NCBI GenBank assembly: GCA_012511995.1
Contig: JAAZFA010000308.1
Location: forward strand, 1 to 10,027
Reading direction: 5' to 3'
Length of the DNA: 10,027 nucleotides
Origin: Thermoproteota archaeon
GTDB taxonomy: Archaea > Thermoproteota > Bathyarchaeia > Bathyarchaeales > Bathycorpusculaceae
The notes under the pieces were generated by a model. It did not search any database and was not told the DNA's origin. It was given only the letters and a program-made list of their open reading frames with translations. How positions within the stretch are numbered: the stretch's first letter is position 1; the number at the start of each line of letters is the position of its first letter. Positions 1 through 8,384 of this stretch are shown here, piece after piece. The translations under genes and the position numbers were made by a program.

Positions 1-1
1 C

Positions 2-124
2 CAAAAGAAGAATCAAAAACTTAAAAATGATGCTAACAAAATCAATGAATTATTTATCACGATAAAAAGAACCTGTAAAGACGATAAACGCCAAGTTTAT
101 GAGGGCGTCTCTGATTCTAAATAA
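2..124 (+). CDS. 3' end of an unidentified upstream gene (partial)
   Basis: An open frame enters from the left edge and runs 40 codons to a TAA at 122-124. The peptide is very polar and lysine-rich (it begins QKKNQKLKNDANKINELF and ends GVSDSK) and would suit a helical or coiled-coil C-terminus. I do not recognise the family. It is not the C-terminus of RpoH (Rpb5), the subunit that often precedes rpoB in archaea, because that ends in a conserved beta-rich segment with a VYYR-like motif. No start is visible. The frame is short and AT-rich, so a chance open frame cannot be excluded. The 283-base gap and the separate promoter before rpoB suggest it is not co-transcribed with the polymerase operon. 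Confidence 0.4.
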   Translation, partial: QKKNQKLKNDANKINELFITIKRTCKDDKRQVYEGVSDSK

Positions 125-149
125 TAGCTAAAAAGAATATGGATGCGAC

Positions 150-172
150 TTAACAGGTACACACCTGCTTAA
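150..172. other. Imperfect inverted repeat / hairpin in the intergenic region before rpoB
   Basis: TTAACAGGT (150-158) pairs with ACCTG-C-TTAA (163-172) around a four-base loop ACAC, giving nine base pairs with one bulged C at 168. GCGA (145-148) and TCGC (180-183) could extend it across an internal loop. It lies 26 bases after the stop of the partial upstream gene. It could mark the 3' end of that transcript or be an operator. No long U-tract follows, so it is not a classical terminator. Confidence 0.3.
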
Positions 173-319
173 ATAAAACTCGCCAAGTAACATTAGTAGC
201 CCTTACTTTATCCAACATATTCAATAACAACATTTATTAGTTAGCTATGCAGCATCTGTTTGTGCTCTTAGAAAAGTTTACAGAATCCTTTTTCGAGTTG
301 GCATGGCCCCAGCATCGGA

Positions 320-331
320 GGAAAATATAAA
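320..331 (+). promoter_or_regulatory. Probable BRE/TATA promoter of the rpoB operon
   Basis: TATAAA at 326-331 is preceded by the purine-rich GGAAAA at 320-325, the arrangement of an archaeal TFB-recognition element joined to a TATA box. Archaeal transcription normally starts about 25 bases downstream of the box centre, so a start near 350-355 is expected. That leaves a 5' leader of about 55 bases containing the Shine-Dalgarno site of rpoB. A second AT-rich stretch at 366-378 could act as an alternative box but would leave no room for the ribosome-binding site. Confidence 0.5.
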
Positions 332-390
332 CTTGAAAAAAACCCAATCACAAACAAATCACAATCATATTAATTTTAACATAAACGAAT

Positions 391-395
391 GGGAG
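391..395 (+). promoter_or_regulatory. Shine-Dalgarno site supporting the TTG start of rpoB
   Basis: GGGAG lies 12 bases before the TTG at 408. An in-frame TAA at 399-401 closes the frame just upstream. The next in-frame ATG is far inside conserved sequence, so this site and the TTG define the start. Confidence 0.6.
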
Positions 396-407
396 AACTA
401 AAAAAGT

Positions 408-3400
408 TTGACAACCACACAAAAAATCCAAAAAGACGACATTCACAATATACTCAAAACATTCTTCACAGAAAAAGGGTTAGTCCGGCAACACCTAGAC
501 AGTTATAACGAATTCATCGACCATGGACTCCAAGAAGTAGTCGACGAAGTCAGCGAAATACCTGTCGAAGTTCCAGAAAACCCATACAAAGTAAAACTCG
601 GTCAAATATGGGTAATCGACCCCCAAAGCCGCATAACTGGTCCATACGCAACTGAAGTAGACGGAACAAAACATGAAATTTACCCAATGGAAGCAAGACT
701 AAGAAACTTGGCGTACAGCGCTCCAATAGCGTTAGAAATGACCCCCGTAATCGACGGCAGGGAACAAGACACAGAACTCGTATACATCGGTAACATCCCC
801 GTTATGCTAAAAAGCAAACTTTGCTTCCTTAGTCAACTTAGAAGTGAAGAACTCATCGCCGCTGGAGAAGACCCAGACGACACAGGCGGATACTTCGTCG
901 TCAACGGCTCCGAACGTGTCATCGTCGCCATGGAAGACTTAGCGCCAAACCGAGTAATCGTCGACATAGATGAAAAAGGCACAGCACCCGTTTATCAAGC
1001 AAAAATATTCTCAACAACAGTAGGTTTCAGAGCAAGGATCGAATTAAAACTCAAATCAGACGACGCAATCTATGTCACTATGCCAGGAGTCCCCACAGAA
1101 ATTCCATTCGTAGTTATCATGCGTGCACTTACCCTAGAAAAAGACATAGATATTGCAGAAGCAGTATCTCTCGATAGCGACATCCAAACCCAACTCAACG
1201 CAAGCTTCGAAAAAGCCATAGGTGTGGATACACCTTCAGACGCAATCCTATTCATCGGCAACCGTGTAGCACATGGTCAAGTTGAAGAATACAGACTACA
1301 AAAAGCCGAAACCGCGCTCGACAAAAACTTCCTCCCACACCTAGGTAGAAGCGACAAAAATCGCAAAGAAAAAGCTATCTTTTTAGGCGAAATGGCTTAC
1401 CGTGTGATTCAACTAAAAATGGGCAAACGCTCACCAGACGATAAAGACCACTTTAAAAACAAACGTCTAAGACTCGGTGGACCCCTTCTAGCAGACTTAT
1501 TCCGTGTCTCATTTCGTAATTTAACAAGAGACATCAAATATCAACTTGAACGTATAGGCGTCAAAGGTCCAATAATCACTGTTTCAGCTGCAGTTCGCCC
1601 TGGTATCATCACCGAACGATTCCAACATGCATTAGCAACTGGTAATTGGGGTCGAGGCCGAGTTGGTATCACTCAACTCCTTGACAGAACAAACTATATT
1701 TCTACACTAAGCCATCTAAGAAGGCTACAATCACCACTCAGCAGAAGTCAACCAAACTTCGAAGCCCGAGACTTACACCCTACACACTGGGGAAGATTGT
1801 GTCCAAACGAAACTCCTGAAGGCTCAAACTGTGGTCTTGTAAAGAACCTTGCGTTATCAGCTTCAATAGCAGTCGGAGTAAACCCTGATCGTATAAAGCA
1901 ATTACTCTACGAAATGGGAACTGTCCCAGCCTACGAAGCCACCAAAGAGGTCCGTATTAACGGTGCCAAAGTTTTCGTTGATGGAAACATAATCGGTTAT
2001 TGCAACAACCCAATGGAAATGGTTCAGTCGTTCCGTCAAAAACGCAGATCAAACGAGATATCAACAGAAGTAAACATAACCTACTTCTCAAAAGAACAAA
2101 CAGAAACCGAAGAAGTCCATGCAAACTGCGATGAAGGACGTGTAAGACGACCATTAATCATCGTCGAGAATGGTGTATCCAAATTACAAAACAAACATTT
2201 GGAAAAAGTGGGCTTAGGTGAATGGACTTGGGAAGACCTCGTCAAAAACGGATTAATTGAATACCTCGATGCTGAAGAAGAAGAAAACGCATTCATAGCA
2301 CTATCATATGACGCTATAGAACCCCAAACAACACACGTTGAAATTGCCACTTTCACAATCCTTGGCATATGCGCATCTACAATCCCCTATCCAGAACATA
2401 ACCAGTCACCACGTAACTCATACCAAGCAGCAATGGCTAAACAAGCCTTAGGCGTCTATGGAACAAACTTCCATCACCGCGTCGACTCACGAAGCCATAT
2501 CCTCCATTACCCTCAAGTTCCATTAGTCCAAACTGAGAACATGGATGTTATGGGCTACAAACAACGCCCAACAGGTCAAAACTGTGTAGTAGCAGTCTTG
2601 AGTTACGAAGGCTACAACATGGAAGACGCCATCATATTTAACAAAGCTTCCATAGAACGTGGACTCGCACGTAGCACATTCTACCGAATCTACGAAGCAG
2701 AATGCCGCCAATACCTCGGTGGATTAAAAGACAAATTCGTAGTTCCCGAACCAGGAACCCGTGGATACAGAGGAGAACAATACTACCGCTTGCTCGAACC
2801 CGACGGTATAATCAGTCTTGAAAGCCACGTAGTCGGTGGAGATGTTTTAATCGGAAGAATTAGTCCTCCAAGATTCCTAGAAGAATACAAAGAATTTGAA
2901 GTCAAAGGACCTAGCATGAGAGACACCTCAGTCGATATGCGCCCATCCGAAACAGGCATCGTCGATGGAATCTTTGTAACTGAATCAGGCGAAGGCAGCC
3001 AACTTGTCAAAGTTCGCGTACGCGACCAACGGGTCCCAGAGCTAGGCGATAAATTCGCAAGCCGCCATGGTCAAAAAGGGGTCATAGGCTTAATAGTTCC
3101 ACAAGAAGACCTGCCCTTTACAGAAGACGGCATGGTTCCTGACTTAATAATCAACCCTCATGCTATCCCCAGTCGTATGACAATTGGTCAATTCATAGAA
3201 TCGCTTGCAGGCAAAGCAGCAGCAGCTAGGGGCAAACCAGGAGATGGCACACCCTTTTCAAACGAAGACCCTGACGAAGTACGCAAAACCCTAATTAAAC
3301 AAGGATTCAGCCATTCTGGAAGTGAAGTCTTCTACAGTGGCACAAGCGGCGAAAAATTTGTAGCAGACATATTTGTTGGGATTGTCTATTATCAAAAACT

Positions 3401-3782
3401 ACACCATATGGTTGCAGATAAAATCCACGCTCGTGCTCGTGGTCAAGTACAAATGCTTACCCGCCAACCAACCGAAGGTCGTGCTCGCGGCGGTGGGCTA
3501 AGATTTGGAGAAATGGAGCGTGACTGTCTCATCGGTCACGGTGCAGCCATGTTACTACGCGATAGGTTGCTTGAGGAATCCGACAAGTATACTCTTTACA
3601 TCTGTGAAAACTGTGGTCAAATTGCATTCTTCGATATGAAACAAAGGCGCTATGTGTGCAAAATTTGTGATGAAAAAGCAAAGATTGCCCCAGTAATCGT
3701 ATCCTACGCTTTCAAACTTCTATTACAGGAGCTTCAGAGCTTATGCATCATACCAAAATTAAAACTAAAGGAGAAGGCTTAA
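408..3782 (+). CDS. rpoB: DNA-directed RNA polymerase subunit B (unsplit B'+B'')
   Basis: Second-largest RNA polymerase subunit (Rpb2 homologue, 1124 aa). It forms one side of the active-site cleft and contacts the RNA-DNA hybrid. The length is normal for an unsplit archaeal B subunit, whereas many euryarchaeal genomes divide it into B'' and B'. Landmarks in order: N-terminal KGLVRQHLDSYNEFI; fork region around SHLRRLQSPLSR (435-446); GRLCPNETPEG (462-472); GYNMEDAIIF with the acidic pair E739-D740 near the catalytic centre; hybrid-binding SRHGQKG (885-891, K890); and a C-terminal zinc ribbon C1066/C1069/C1084/C1087. There is no intein or frameshift. The start is TTG, chosen because an in-frame stop lies nine bases upstream and a GGGAG site precedes it. 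It is first in the operon and ends one base before rpoA, implying coupled expression. Identity is certain; the exact start is very likely. Confidence 0.98.
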   Translation: MTTTQKIQKDDIHNILKTFFTEKGLVRQHLDSYNEFIDHGLQEVVDEVSEIPVEVPENPYKVKLGQIWVIDPQSRITGPYATEVDGTKHEIYPMEARLRNLAYSAPIALEMTPVIDGREQDTELVYIGNIPVMLKSKLCFLSQLRSEELIAAGEDPDDTGGYFVVNGSERVIVAMEDLAPNRVIVDIDEKGTAPVYQAKIFSTTVGFRARIELKLKSDDAIYVTMPGVPTEIPFVVIMRALTLEKDIDIAEAVSLDSDIQTQLNASFEKAIGVDTPSDAILFIGNRVAHGQVEEYRLQKAETALDKNFLPHLGRSDKNRKEKAIFLGEMAYRVIQLKMGKRSPDDKDHFKNKRLRLGGPLLADLFRVSFRNLTRDIKYQLERIGVKGPIITVSAAVRPGIITERFQHALATGNWGRGRVGITQLLDRTNYISTLSHLRRLQSPLSRSQPNFEARDLHPTHWGRLCPNETPEGSNCGLVKNLALSASIAVGVNPDRIKQLLYEMGTVPAYEATKEVRINGAKVFVDGNIIGYCNNPMEMVQSFRQKRRSNEISTEVNITYFSKEQTETEEVHANCDEGRVRRPLIIVENGVSKLQNKHLEKVGLGEWTWEDLVKNGLIEYLDAEEEENAFIALSYDAIEPQTTHVEIATFTILGICASTIPYPEHNQSPRNSYQAAMAKQALGVYGTNFHHRVDSRSHILHYPQVPLVQTENMDVMGYKQRPTGQNCVVAVLSYEGYNMEDAIIFNKASIERGLARSTFYRIYEAECRQYLGGLKDKFVVPEPGTRGYRGEQYYRLLEPDGIISLESHVVGGDVLIGRISPPRFLEEYKEFEVKGPSMRDTSVDMRPSETGIVDGIFVTESGEGSQLVKVRVRDQRVPELGDKFASRHGQKGVIGLIVPQEDLPFTEDGMVPDLIINPHAIPSRMTIGQFIESLAGKAAAARGKPGDGTPFSNEDPDEVRKTLIKQGFSHSGSEVFYSGTSGEKFVADIFVGIVYYQKLHHMVADKIHARARGQVQMLTRQPTEGRARGGGLRFGEMERDCLIGHGAAMLLRDRLLEESDKYTLYICENCGQIAFFDMKQRRYVCKICDEKAKIAPVIVSYAFKLLLQELQSLCIIPKLKLKEKA

Positions 3783-3783
3783 C

Positions 3784-6700
3784 ATGGCACAAACAGACGA
3801 AATAATTATTCACAAAGTAGTAGACGAGATCTCATTCGGTTTAATCTCACCTAAAGATCTAAGAAAACAGTCTCTTGTTGAAATACAAACACCCGATACT
3901 TACGACGAAGATGGTGCACCGATCACTGCAGGGTTAATGGATGGTAGATTAGGTACCCTTGAGCCACGCCAACGATGTAAAACCTGCGGTAACACCGCTA
4001 TACGCTGTCCAGGGCACTTCGGTCACATAGAATTGGCAACACCAATAGTACATATCGAATTTACAAAAATTATTTTTGAATTGTTAAAAGCTACCTGCCG
4101 TACCTGCGGTCGTATTCTCCTATCTGAAGAAGGATCCAAGAAAGCACGGCAACGAATTGAACGCTTCACCGAATTATTGGGTAATATTCCAGACGAGATC
4201 TACAAAGAAATCATGGCTGATATCAAAGCTAAACAATGCCCCTACTGCGCGGCGCCACAATTCAAAATTACTTTTGAAAAACCAACAAAATATATTGAGC
4301 AAACTGAATCTGGTTCAGAGCCGTTAACACCCAGCATGATACGCGAAAGACTTGAACGTGTTTCTGATGAGGATCTTGAAATTTTAGGCTTCAACCCAAA
4401 AGTTGCACGACCTGAATGGATGGTTCTTCAAGTTCTGCCTGTTCCACCAGTTTATGTGCGCCCATCAATTACACTAGAATCTGGTATCCGAAGCGAAGAC
4501 GACTTAACCCACAAGCTAGTCGACATTATAAGAATTAACCAAAGATTAAAAGAGAACATGGAAGCAGGGGCACCAACACTTATAATCCAAGACCTCAGCG
4601 AGTTGCTACAGTATCACGTTACAACTTACTTTAACAACGAAGCCTCCGGTATTCCACCAGCAAGGCACCGTAGCGGTAGAGCCCTAAAGACTCTTAGTCA
4701 AAGACTAAAGGGTAAAGAGGGTAGATTTAGAAGCAACCTCTCAGGCAAACGCGTCGACTTTAGCGCACGTACCGTTATCTCACCAGATCCCAACCTTGAC
4801 ATTAACGAAGTTGGTGTCCCACGTGATCTTGCAATGAGACTATCTGTTCCAGAGAAAGTAACTGCTTGGAACATCGAAGAAATGAAGAAACTAGTCGTTA
4901 ATGGTCCCGAAAATTATCCAGGTGCACTCTACATTATTCGTCCAGATGGTAAACGTATCAGACTAGAATTCGTAGTGGACCGCACAAAAATCGCGGAAGC
5001 AGTTGAATTAGGTTTTGTAGTTGAACGTCACCTAAAGAACGGCGACATCTCTATATTTAACAGGCAACCGTCGCTTCACCGCATGTCTATTATGGCTCAC
5101 TACGTCCGTGTATTACCATACAAAACTTTCAGAATGCACCTTTGTGTATGTCCACCGTACAACGCAGACTTTGATGGAGATGAAATGAATTTACACGTCC
5201 CACAAAGCGAAGAAGCACGTACTGAATCTTTACTGCTCATGCAAGTGCAAGATCAAATCCTCTCTCCAAGATTTGGAGGACCAATTATCGGTGCAATCAG
5301 AGACTTTGTCACAGGTGCCTACTATTTCACAAAACGCGGTAGCTTCCTTACACGTGGACAAGTTGACCGCTTACTAACAACAACCCGCTATCGAGGCGAT
5401 TTACCTGAACCAGAGATTAAAGAACCCGAGCCCATGTGGTCTGGCAAACAAATCTTTAGTCTCTTTCTACCAAAAACGCTCAACTATGTCTTAAAAGCAA
5501 ACATCTGTCAAGGATGTAACAGATGTGACGAAGAAGAATGCAAACACGATGCTTACGTCGTAGTTAAAAATGGACAGCTAGTCTCAGGTATCATCGACCG
5601 TAAATCAATCGGTTCTGAGCAGTCTGAAAGCTTACTTCACAGAATCATCAAAGACTATGGCACACAAGCAGGACGAGAATTTTTAAACAATATTACTCAT
5701 ATGCTTAAAACATTCATCTCACTGAGAGGCTTTAGCTACACCTACGACCAACTGGTTCTTTCACCCAAAGCACGCAACCGTATGACTAAAACTATGGAGC
5801 GCACACAAAAGAAAATCGATAATCACATATCTAACTACCAAAACGGCACACTTCCACGTCTCCCAGGACAAACAATGGAAGAATCCTTTGAAATTTACGT
5901 TATGCATGAACTTTCATCCGCCAGAGATGAATCAGGTAAAATTGCAGACGACGACTTTACCTTAGAAAACTCTGGTATTGTTATGACGCGAACCGGTGCA
6001 AGAGGTTCAAGCTTAAACATCGGTCAGATAGCTGCTTGTGTTGGTCAACAATCAGTCCGTGGTAAACGTATCCTAAGGGGATATGCAGGTCGTGCGCTTC
6101 CACACTTTACACCCAACGATCCACGACCAAGAGCTAGGGGTTTCGTCTACAATTCATATCAATCTGGTTTAGACGCGATTGAATTTTTCTTCCACGCTAT
6201 GGGTGGCAGGGAAGGACTAGTCGACACAGCTGTTCGTACACAACAGAGTGGTTACATGCAGCGAAGACTCATCAACGCACTTGAACACATCAGACTAGAA
6301 TATGATAGCACCGTTCGCGATAGCGCTGGTGACATAATACAATTCCGCTATGGAGAAGATGGTGTTGACCCAGCTAAAAGTGACCATGGTAAAGCTGTCA
6401 ATGTTAGTCGGTTAATTGACCAAATCCGTCTTGGTGAAGTGAAAGGCGTTGGACCAGCATCGAGTGATTTCATAAAGAAACAACTAAAGAGCGTTGAAAA
6501 ACAAATTACACCAATTTTGTTAAGTCAACTTAAACAACACTTAACTAAAACAAAACTTTCAGAGAAAGGTGTAATTAAAGCAGTAACCGTCACCGCAGAA
6601 CAATACAAGCATGCATTAATGGAGCCAGGTGAAGCAGTTGGTATAGTTGCGGCTCAGTCAATCGGTGAACCCGGTACACAGATGACACTTAGAACTTTCC

Positions 6701-7626
6701 ACTATGCAGGTGTTAAAGAACAAAACGTCACTTTAGGTTTACCTCGTTTAATTGAAATTGTGGATGCACGTCGAATTCCGTCTACTCCAATCATGACTAT
6801 CTATTTGACAGGTGAACACGCCAAGAGCAAAGAAGCTGCAGTTGAAGTTGCAAGAAATATCATTTATACATCAGTTGAAAACTTGGCATCGGCAATCTAT
6901 GAAGATCCAATTCGTGAAGAAATTATTATTGAACTTAGCAAACAGATGATGGACGACCGTAATATTAGTATGGATGAACTCAAAGAGAAACTTGAACTAC
7001 TAAACGCTACTGTAACAATCACAGATTATACCGTTGAAATTAAACCTAAAAAAGCTGAGCAAATTAAACGTATGCTAAGTAAGATGCCAGACTCCCAAGT
7101 TAAAGGTGTCCCAGACATTAAACGTGTCCTTGTTACTGAGGAAAGTGGAGAATGGGTCATCCGCACTGATGGTTCAAACCTTGCTAAAGTGCTAGAAGTG
7201 GACGGTGTCGATACATCTCGTACAACCACAAACAACATTCATGAAATTGCTAAGGCTCTTGGTGTTGAAGCATCACGCAACGCATTAGTGCATGAAGCAA
7301 AAGGTGTCTTAGAAGATCAAGGCTTAGACGTTGATGTCCGACATGTTATGCTTGTAGCTGACATGATGACTACCACCGGTGATGTACAACAGATTGGTCG
7401 CCATGGCATCAGCGGCAAGAAAGCTAGTGTCCTTGCACGCGCCGCATTCGAAATTACTGTTCCAAACATCGTAGAGGCAGCAGTGAAGGGTGAAAGTGAT
7501 CCTTTGGCTGGAGTGACAGAAAACGTTATAGTTGGGCAATCTATACCAATCGGCACTGGCTTGGTTGAACTCTATATGTCAACTTTCGAGCGCCAAGATA
7601 AAGAAGGAGGAAAAACAGAACAATGA
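3784..7626 (+). CDS. rpoA: DNA-directed RNA polymerase subunit A (fused A'+A'')
   Basis: Largest RNA polymerase subunit (Rpb1 homologue, 1280 aa), which holds the catalytic magnesium. Clamp zinc sites: C65/C68/C75/H78 (in a CPGHFGH motif) and C105/C108/C152/C155. Then come the switch region GRFRSNLSGKRVDFSARTVI (313-332), the catalytic NADFDGD (460-466; D462, D464, D466) and an archaeal-type cysteine cluster C575/C578/C581/C586. The bridge helix is around 795-833 (FFFHAMGGREG) and the trigger loop around 958-977 (QSIGEPGTQMTLRTFHYAG, H973 matching the catalytic-loop histidine). The cleft/jaw C-terminus includes IGRHGISGKK (about 1204-1213). Most archaea encode the part after about residue 870-890 as a separate gene, rpoA2; here it is continuous with no stop or frameshift. 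The ATG is preceded by AAAGGAG at 3767-3773, inside the end of rpoB. The TGA stop overlaps the rpl30e start as ATGA. Confidence 0.98.
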   Translation: MAQTDEIIIHKVVDEISFGLISPKDLRKQSLVEIQTPDTYDEDGAPITAGLMDGRLGTLEPRQRCKTCGNTAIRCPGHFGHIELATPIVHIEFTKIIFELLKATCRTCGRILLSEEGSKKARQRIERFTELLGNIPDEIYKEIMADIKAKQCPYCAAPQFKITFEKPTKYIEQTESGSEPLTPSMIRERLERVSDEDLEILGFNPKVARPEWMVLQVLPVPPVYVRPSITLESGIRSEDDLTHKLVDIIRINQRLKENMEAGAPTLIIQDLSELLQYHVTTYFNNEASGIPPARHRSGRALKTLSQRLKGKEGRFRSNLSGKRVDFSARTVISPDPNLDINEVGVPRDLAMRLSVPEKVTAWNIEEMKKLVVNGPENYPGALYIIRPDGKRIRLEFVVDRTKIAEAVELGFVVERHLKNGDISIFNRQPSLHRMSIMAHYVRVLPYKTFRMHLCVCPPYNADFDGDEMNLHVPQSEEARTESLLLMQVQDQILSPRFGGPIIGAIRDFVTGAYYFTKRGSFLTRGQVDRLLTTTRYRGDLPEPEIKEPEPMWSGKQIFSLFLPKTLNYVLKANICQGCNRCDEEECKHDAYVVVKNGQLVSGIIDRKSIGSEQSESLLHRIIKDYGTQAGREFLNNITHMLKTFISLRGFSYTYDQLVLSPKARNRMTKTMERTQKKIDNHISNYQNGTLPRLPGQTMEESFEIYVMHELSSARDESGKIADDDFTLENSGIVMTRTGARGSSLNIGQIAACVGQQSVRGKRILRGYAGRALPHFTPNDPRPRARGFVYNSYQSGLDAIEFFFHAMGGREGLVDTAVRTQQSGYMQRRLINALEHIRLEYDSTVRDSAGDIIQFRYGEDGVDPAKSDHGKAVNVSRLIDQIRLGEVKGVGPASSDFIKKQLKSVEKQITPILLSQLKQHLTKTKLSEKGVIKAVTVTAEQYKHALMEPGEAVGIVAAQSIGEPGTQMTLRTFHYAGVKEQNVTLGLPRLIEIVDARRIPSTPIMTIYLTGEHAKSKEAAVEVARNIIYTSVENLASAIYEDPIREEIIIELSKQMMDDRNISMDELKEKLELLNATVTITDYTVEIKPKKAEQIKRMLSKMPDSQVKGVPDIKRVLVTEESGEWVIRTDGSNLAKVLEVDGVDTSRTTTNNIHEIAKALGVEASRNALVHEAKGVLEDQGLDVDVRHVMLVADMMTTTGDVQQIGRHGISGKKASVLARAAFEITVPNIVEAAVKGESDPLAGVTENVIVGQSIPIGTGLVELYMSTFERQDKEGGKTEQ

Positions 7627-7925
7627 TAGACATCGATAAAGCATTAGCGTTAGCAGTGAAAACAGGTAAGGTATCCTTTGGATCCAATGTTGCATTGCAG
7701 AACGCCAAAACTGGCAAGGCTAAAATGATAGTTTTAGCCTCAAACTGTCCGCAATACATAAAAGAACAAATAGAATACTATGGTGAAATCTCTAAAGTCC
7801 CTGTGATTACCTATAAAGGTACATCAATGGATTTAGCTGAAGTCTGCGGTAAACTTTTCATCATTTCCGCACTTAGCATTCGGGAAACAGGGGACTCAGA
7901 AATTCTCAAAGTAATAGAAGAATAA
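7623..7925 (+). CDS. rpl30e: Large ribosomal subunit protein eL30 (L30e)
   Basis: A 100-residue protein of the L7Ae/L30e/S12e/Gadd45 family, at the family's usual archaeal length. It is a 50S component with a three-layer alpha/beta/alpha fold that binds kinked RNA. Recognisable signatures are IDKALALAVKTGKVSFGS at the N-terminus (3-20), IVLASNCP (36-43), VPVITYKGTSMDL (59-71) and EVCGK (73-77), ending in an acidic DSEILKVIEE helix. The ATG overlaps the rpoA TGA by four bases, a classic coupling arrangement, and GGAGG at 7606-7610 lies 12 bases upstream. Placement between the A subunit and nusA is the standard archaeal order and supports the call. No unusual features. Confidence 0.96.
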   Translation: MIDIDKALALAVKTGKVSFGSNVALQNAKTGKAKMIVLASNCPQYIKEQIEYYGEISKVPVITYKGTSMDLAEVCGKLFIISALSIRETGDSEILKVIEE

Positions 7926-7931
7926 AAAATA

Positions 7932-7939
7932 AAGGGAGG
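7932..7939 (+). promoter_or_regulatory. Strong Shine-Dalgarno site deciding the nusA start
   Basis: AAGGGAGG lies seven bases before the CTG at 7947. It is 40 bases from the first in-frame ATG (7980), too far to serve that codon. The spacing therefore argues for initiation at CTG. Confidence 0.7.
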
Positions 7940-7946
7940 AAAAAAA

Positions 7947-8384
7947 CTGACAACCGGCATAAAAATCACCTGCGACGAAATGCGTTATATTGCTCTCTTT
8001 GAAAGCATAAGTGGTGCTAGCGTGAAAGACTGCATCATTGACGAAGAACAAGAACGGGCCATTTTTATTGTCAACCAAGGTCAAGTAGGCGTTGCTATCG
8101 GTAAAGGCGGTAGGAACATCCACACTCTTGAACGCATGACTGGTAAGAAACATGAAATCATCGAATACAGTGAAGATCCAGCGACTTTCATGAAGAACGC
8201 CTTAAAACCTGCAACTGTGCGTGAAATTCGTGTAAGCGAAAGAACTGACGGCAAAAAGATGGCAGTAATCACAGTTAATCCTAAAGATAAGGGTGTCGCA
8301 ATCGGCAAGAATGGCAAGAACGCAGAACGCTTGCGCTTTTTAGCAAAACGGTATTTTGACATTCAGAACGTAAGCATCACCTAA
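7947..8384 (+). CDS. nusA: Archaeal NusA-like transcription elongation/termination protein, two KH domains, CTG start
   Basis: A 145-residue RNA-binding protein made of two tandem KH domains. This is the short archaeal NusA, which lacks the N-terminal polymerase-binding and S1 domains of bacterial NusA. KH1 carries the loop GKGG (52-55) in VGVAIGKGGRN and KH2 carries GKNG (120-123) in KGVAIGKNGKN; both are intact. The ATG at 7980 would remove 11 residues. Starting at CTG 7947 gives M-TTGIKITCDEMRYIALFE, which matches the usual family opening (a short basic beta strand, then EIRYIALFE). A strong GGGAGG sits seven bases before the CTG. No ATG, GTG or TTG lies in frame between the L30e stop (TAA 7923-7925, same frame) and this CTG. 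It is the last gene of the operon; S12 (rps12) usually follows but does not here. Identity is firm, start probable. Confidence 0.95.
   Translation: MTTGIKITCDEMRYIALFESISGASVKDCIIDEEQERAIFIVNQGQVGVAIGKGGRNIHTLERMTGKKHEIIEYSEDPATFMKNALKPATVREIRVSERTDGKKMAVITVNPKDKGVAIGKNGKNAERLRFLAKRYFDIQNVSIT

Noticed and set aside
125..407. tRNA or small ribosomal/RpoH gene between the partial gene and rpoB
   Set aside because: No cloverleaf and no frame resembling RpoH; only the hairpin and promoter are supported.
5506..5541. Cysteine cluster C575-C586 in RpoA as a new iron-sulfur or zinc insertion
   Set aside because: A comparable cysteine-rich segment before a DAYV motif is usual in archaeal A' subunits.
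3784..7626. Intein or insertion in rpoA or rpoB
   Set aside because: Lengths and motif spacing are normal for unsplit subunits; the size of rpoA is explained by the A'+A'' fusion.
7896..8153. Minus-strand frames opposite nusA, and similar ones opposite rpoB, rpoA and rpl30e
   Set aside because: They lie inside certain genes, lack ribosome-binding sites and have compositions expected from mirror reading.
7980..8384. Start of nusA at the ATG 7980
   Set aside because: It loses the conserved N-terminal strand and lies 40 bases from the strong ribosome-binding site; CTG 7947 fits both.
7623..8384. L30e-NusA readthrough fusion, since both genes are in the same frame separated by one TAA and 21 bases
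   Set aside because: The strong Shine-Dalgarno site between them indicates independent initiation; a shared frame happens one time in three.
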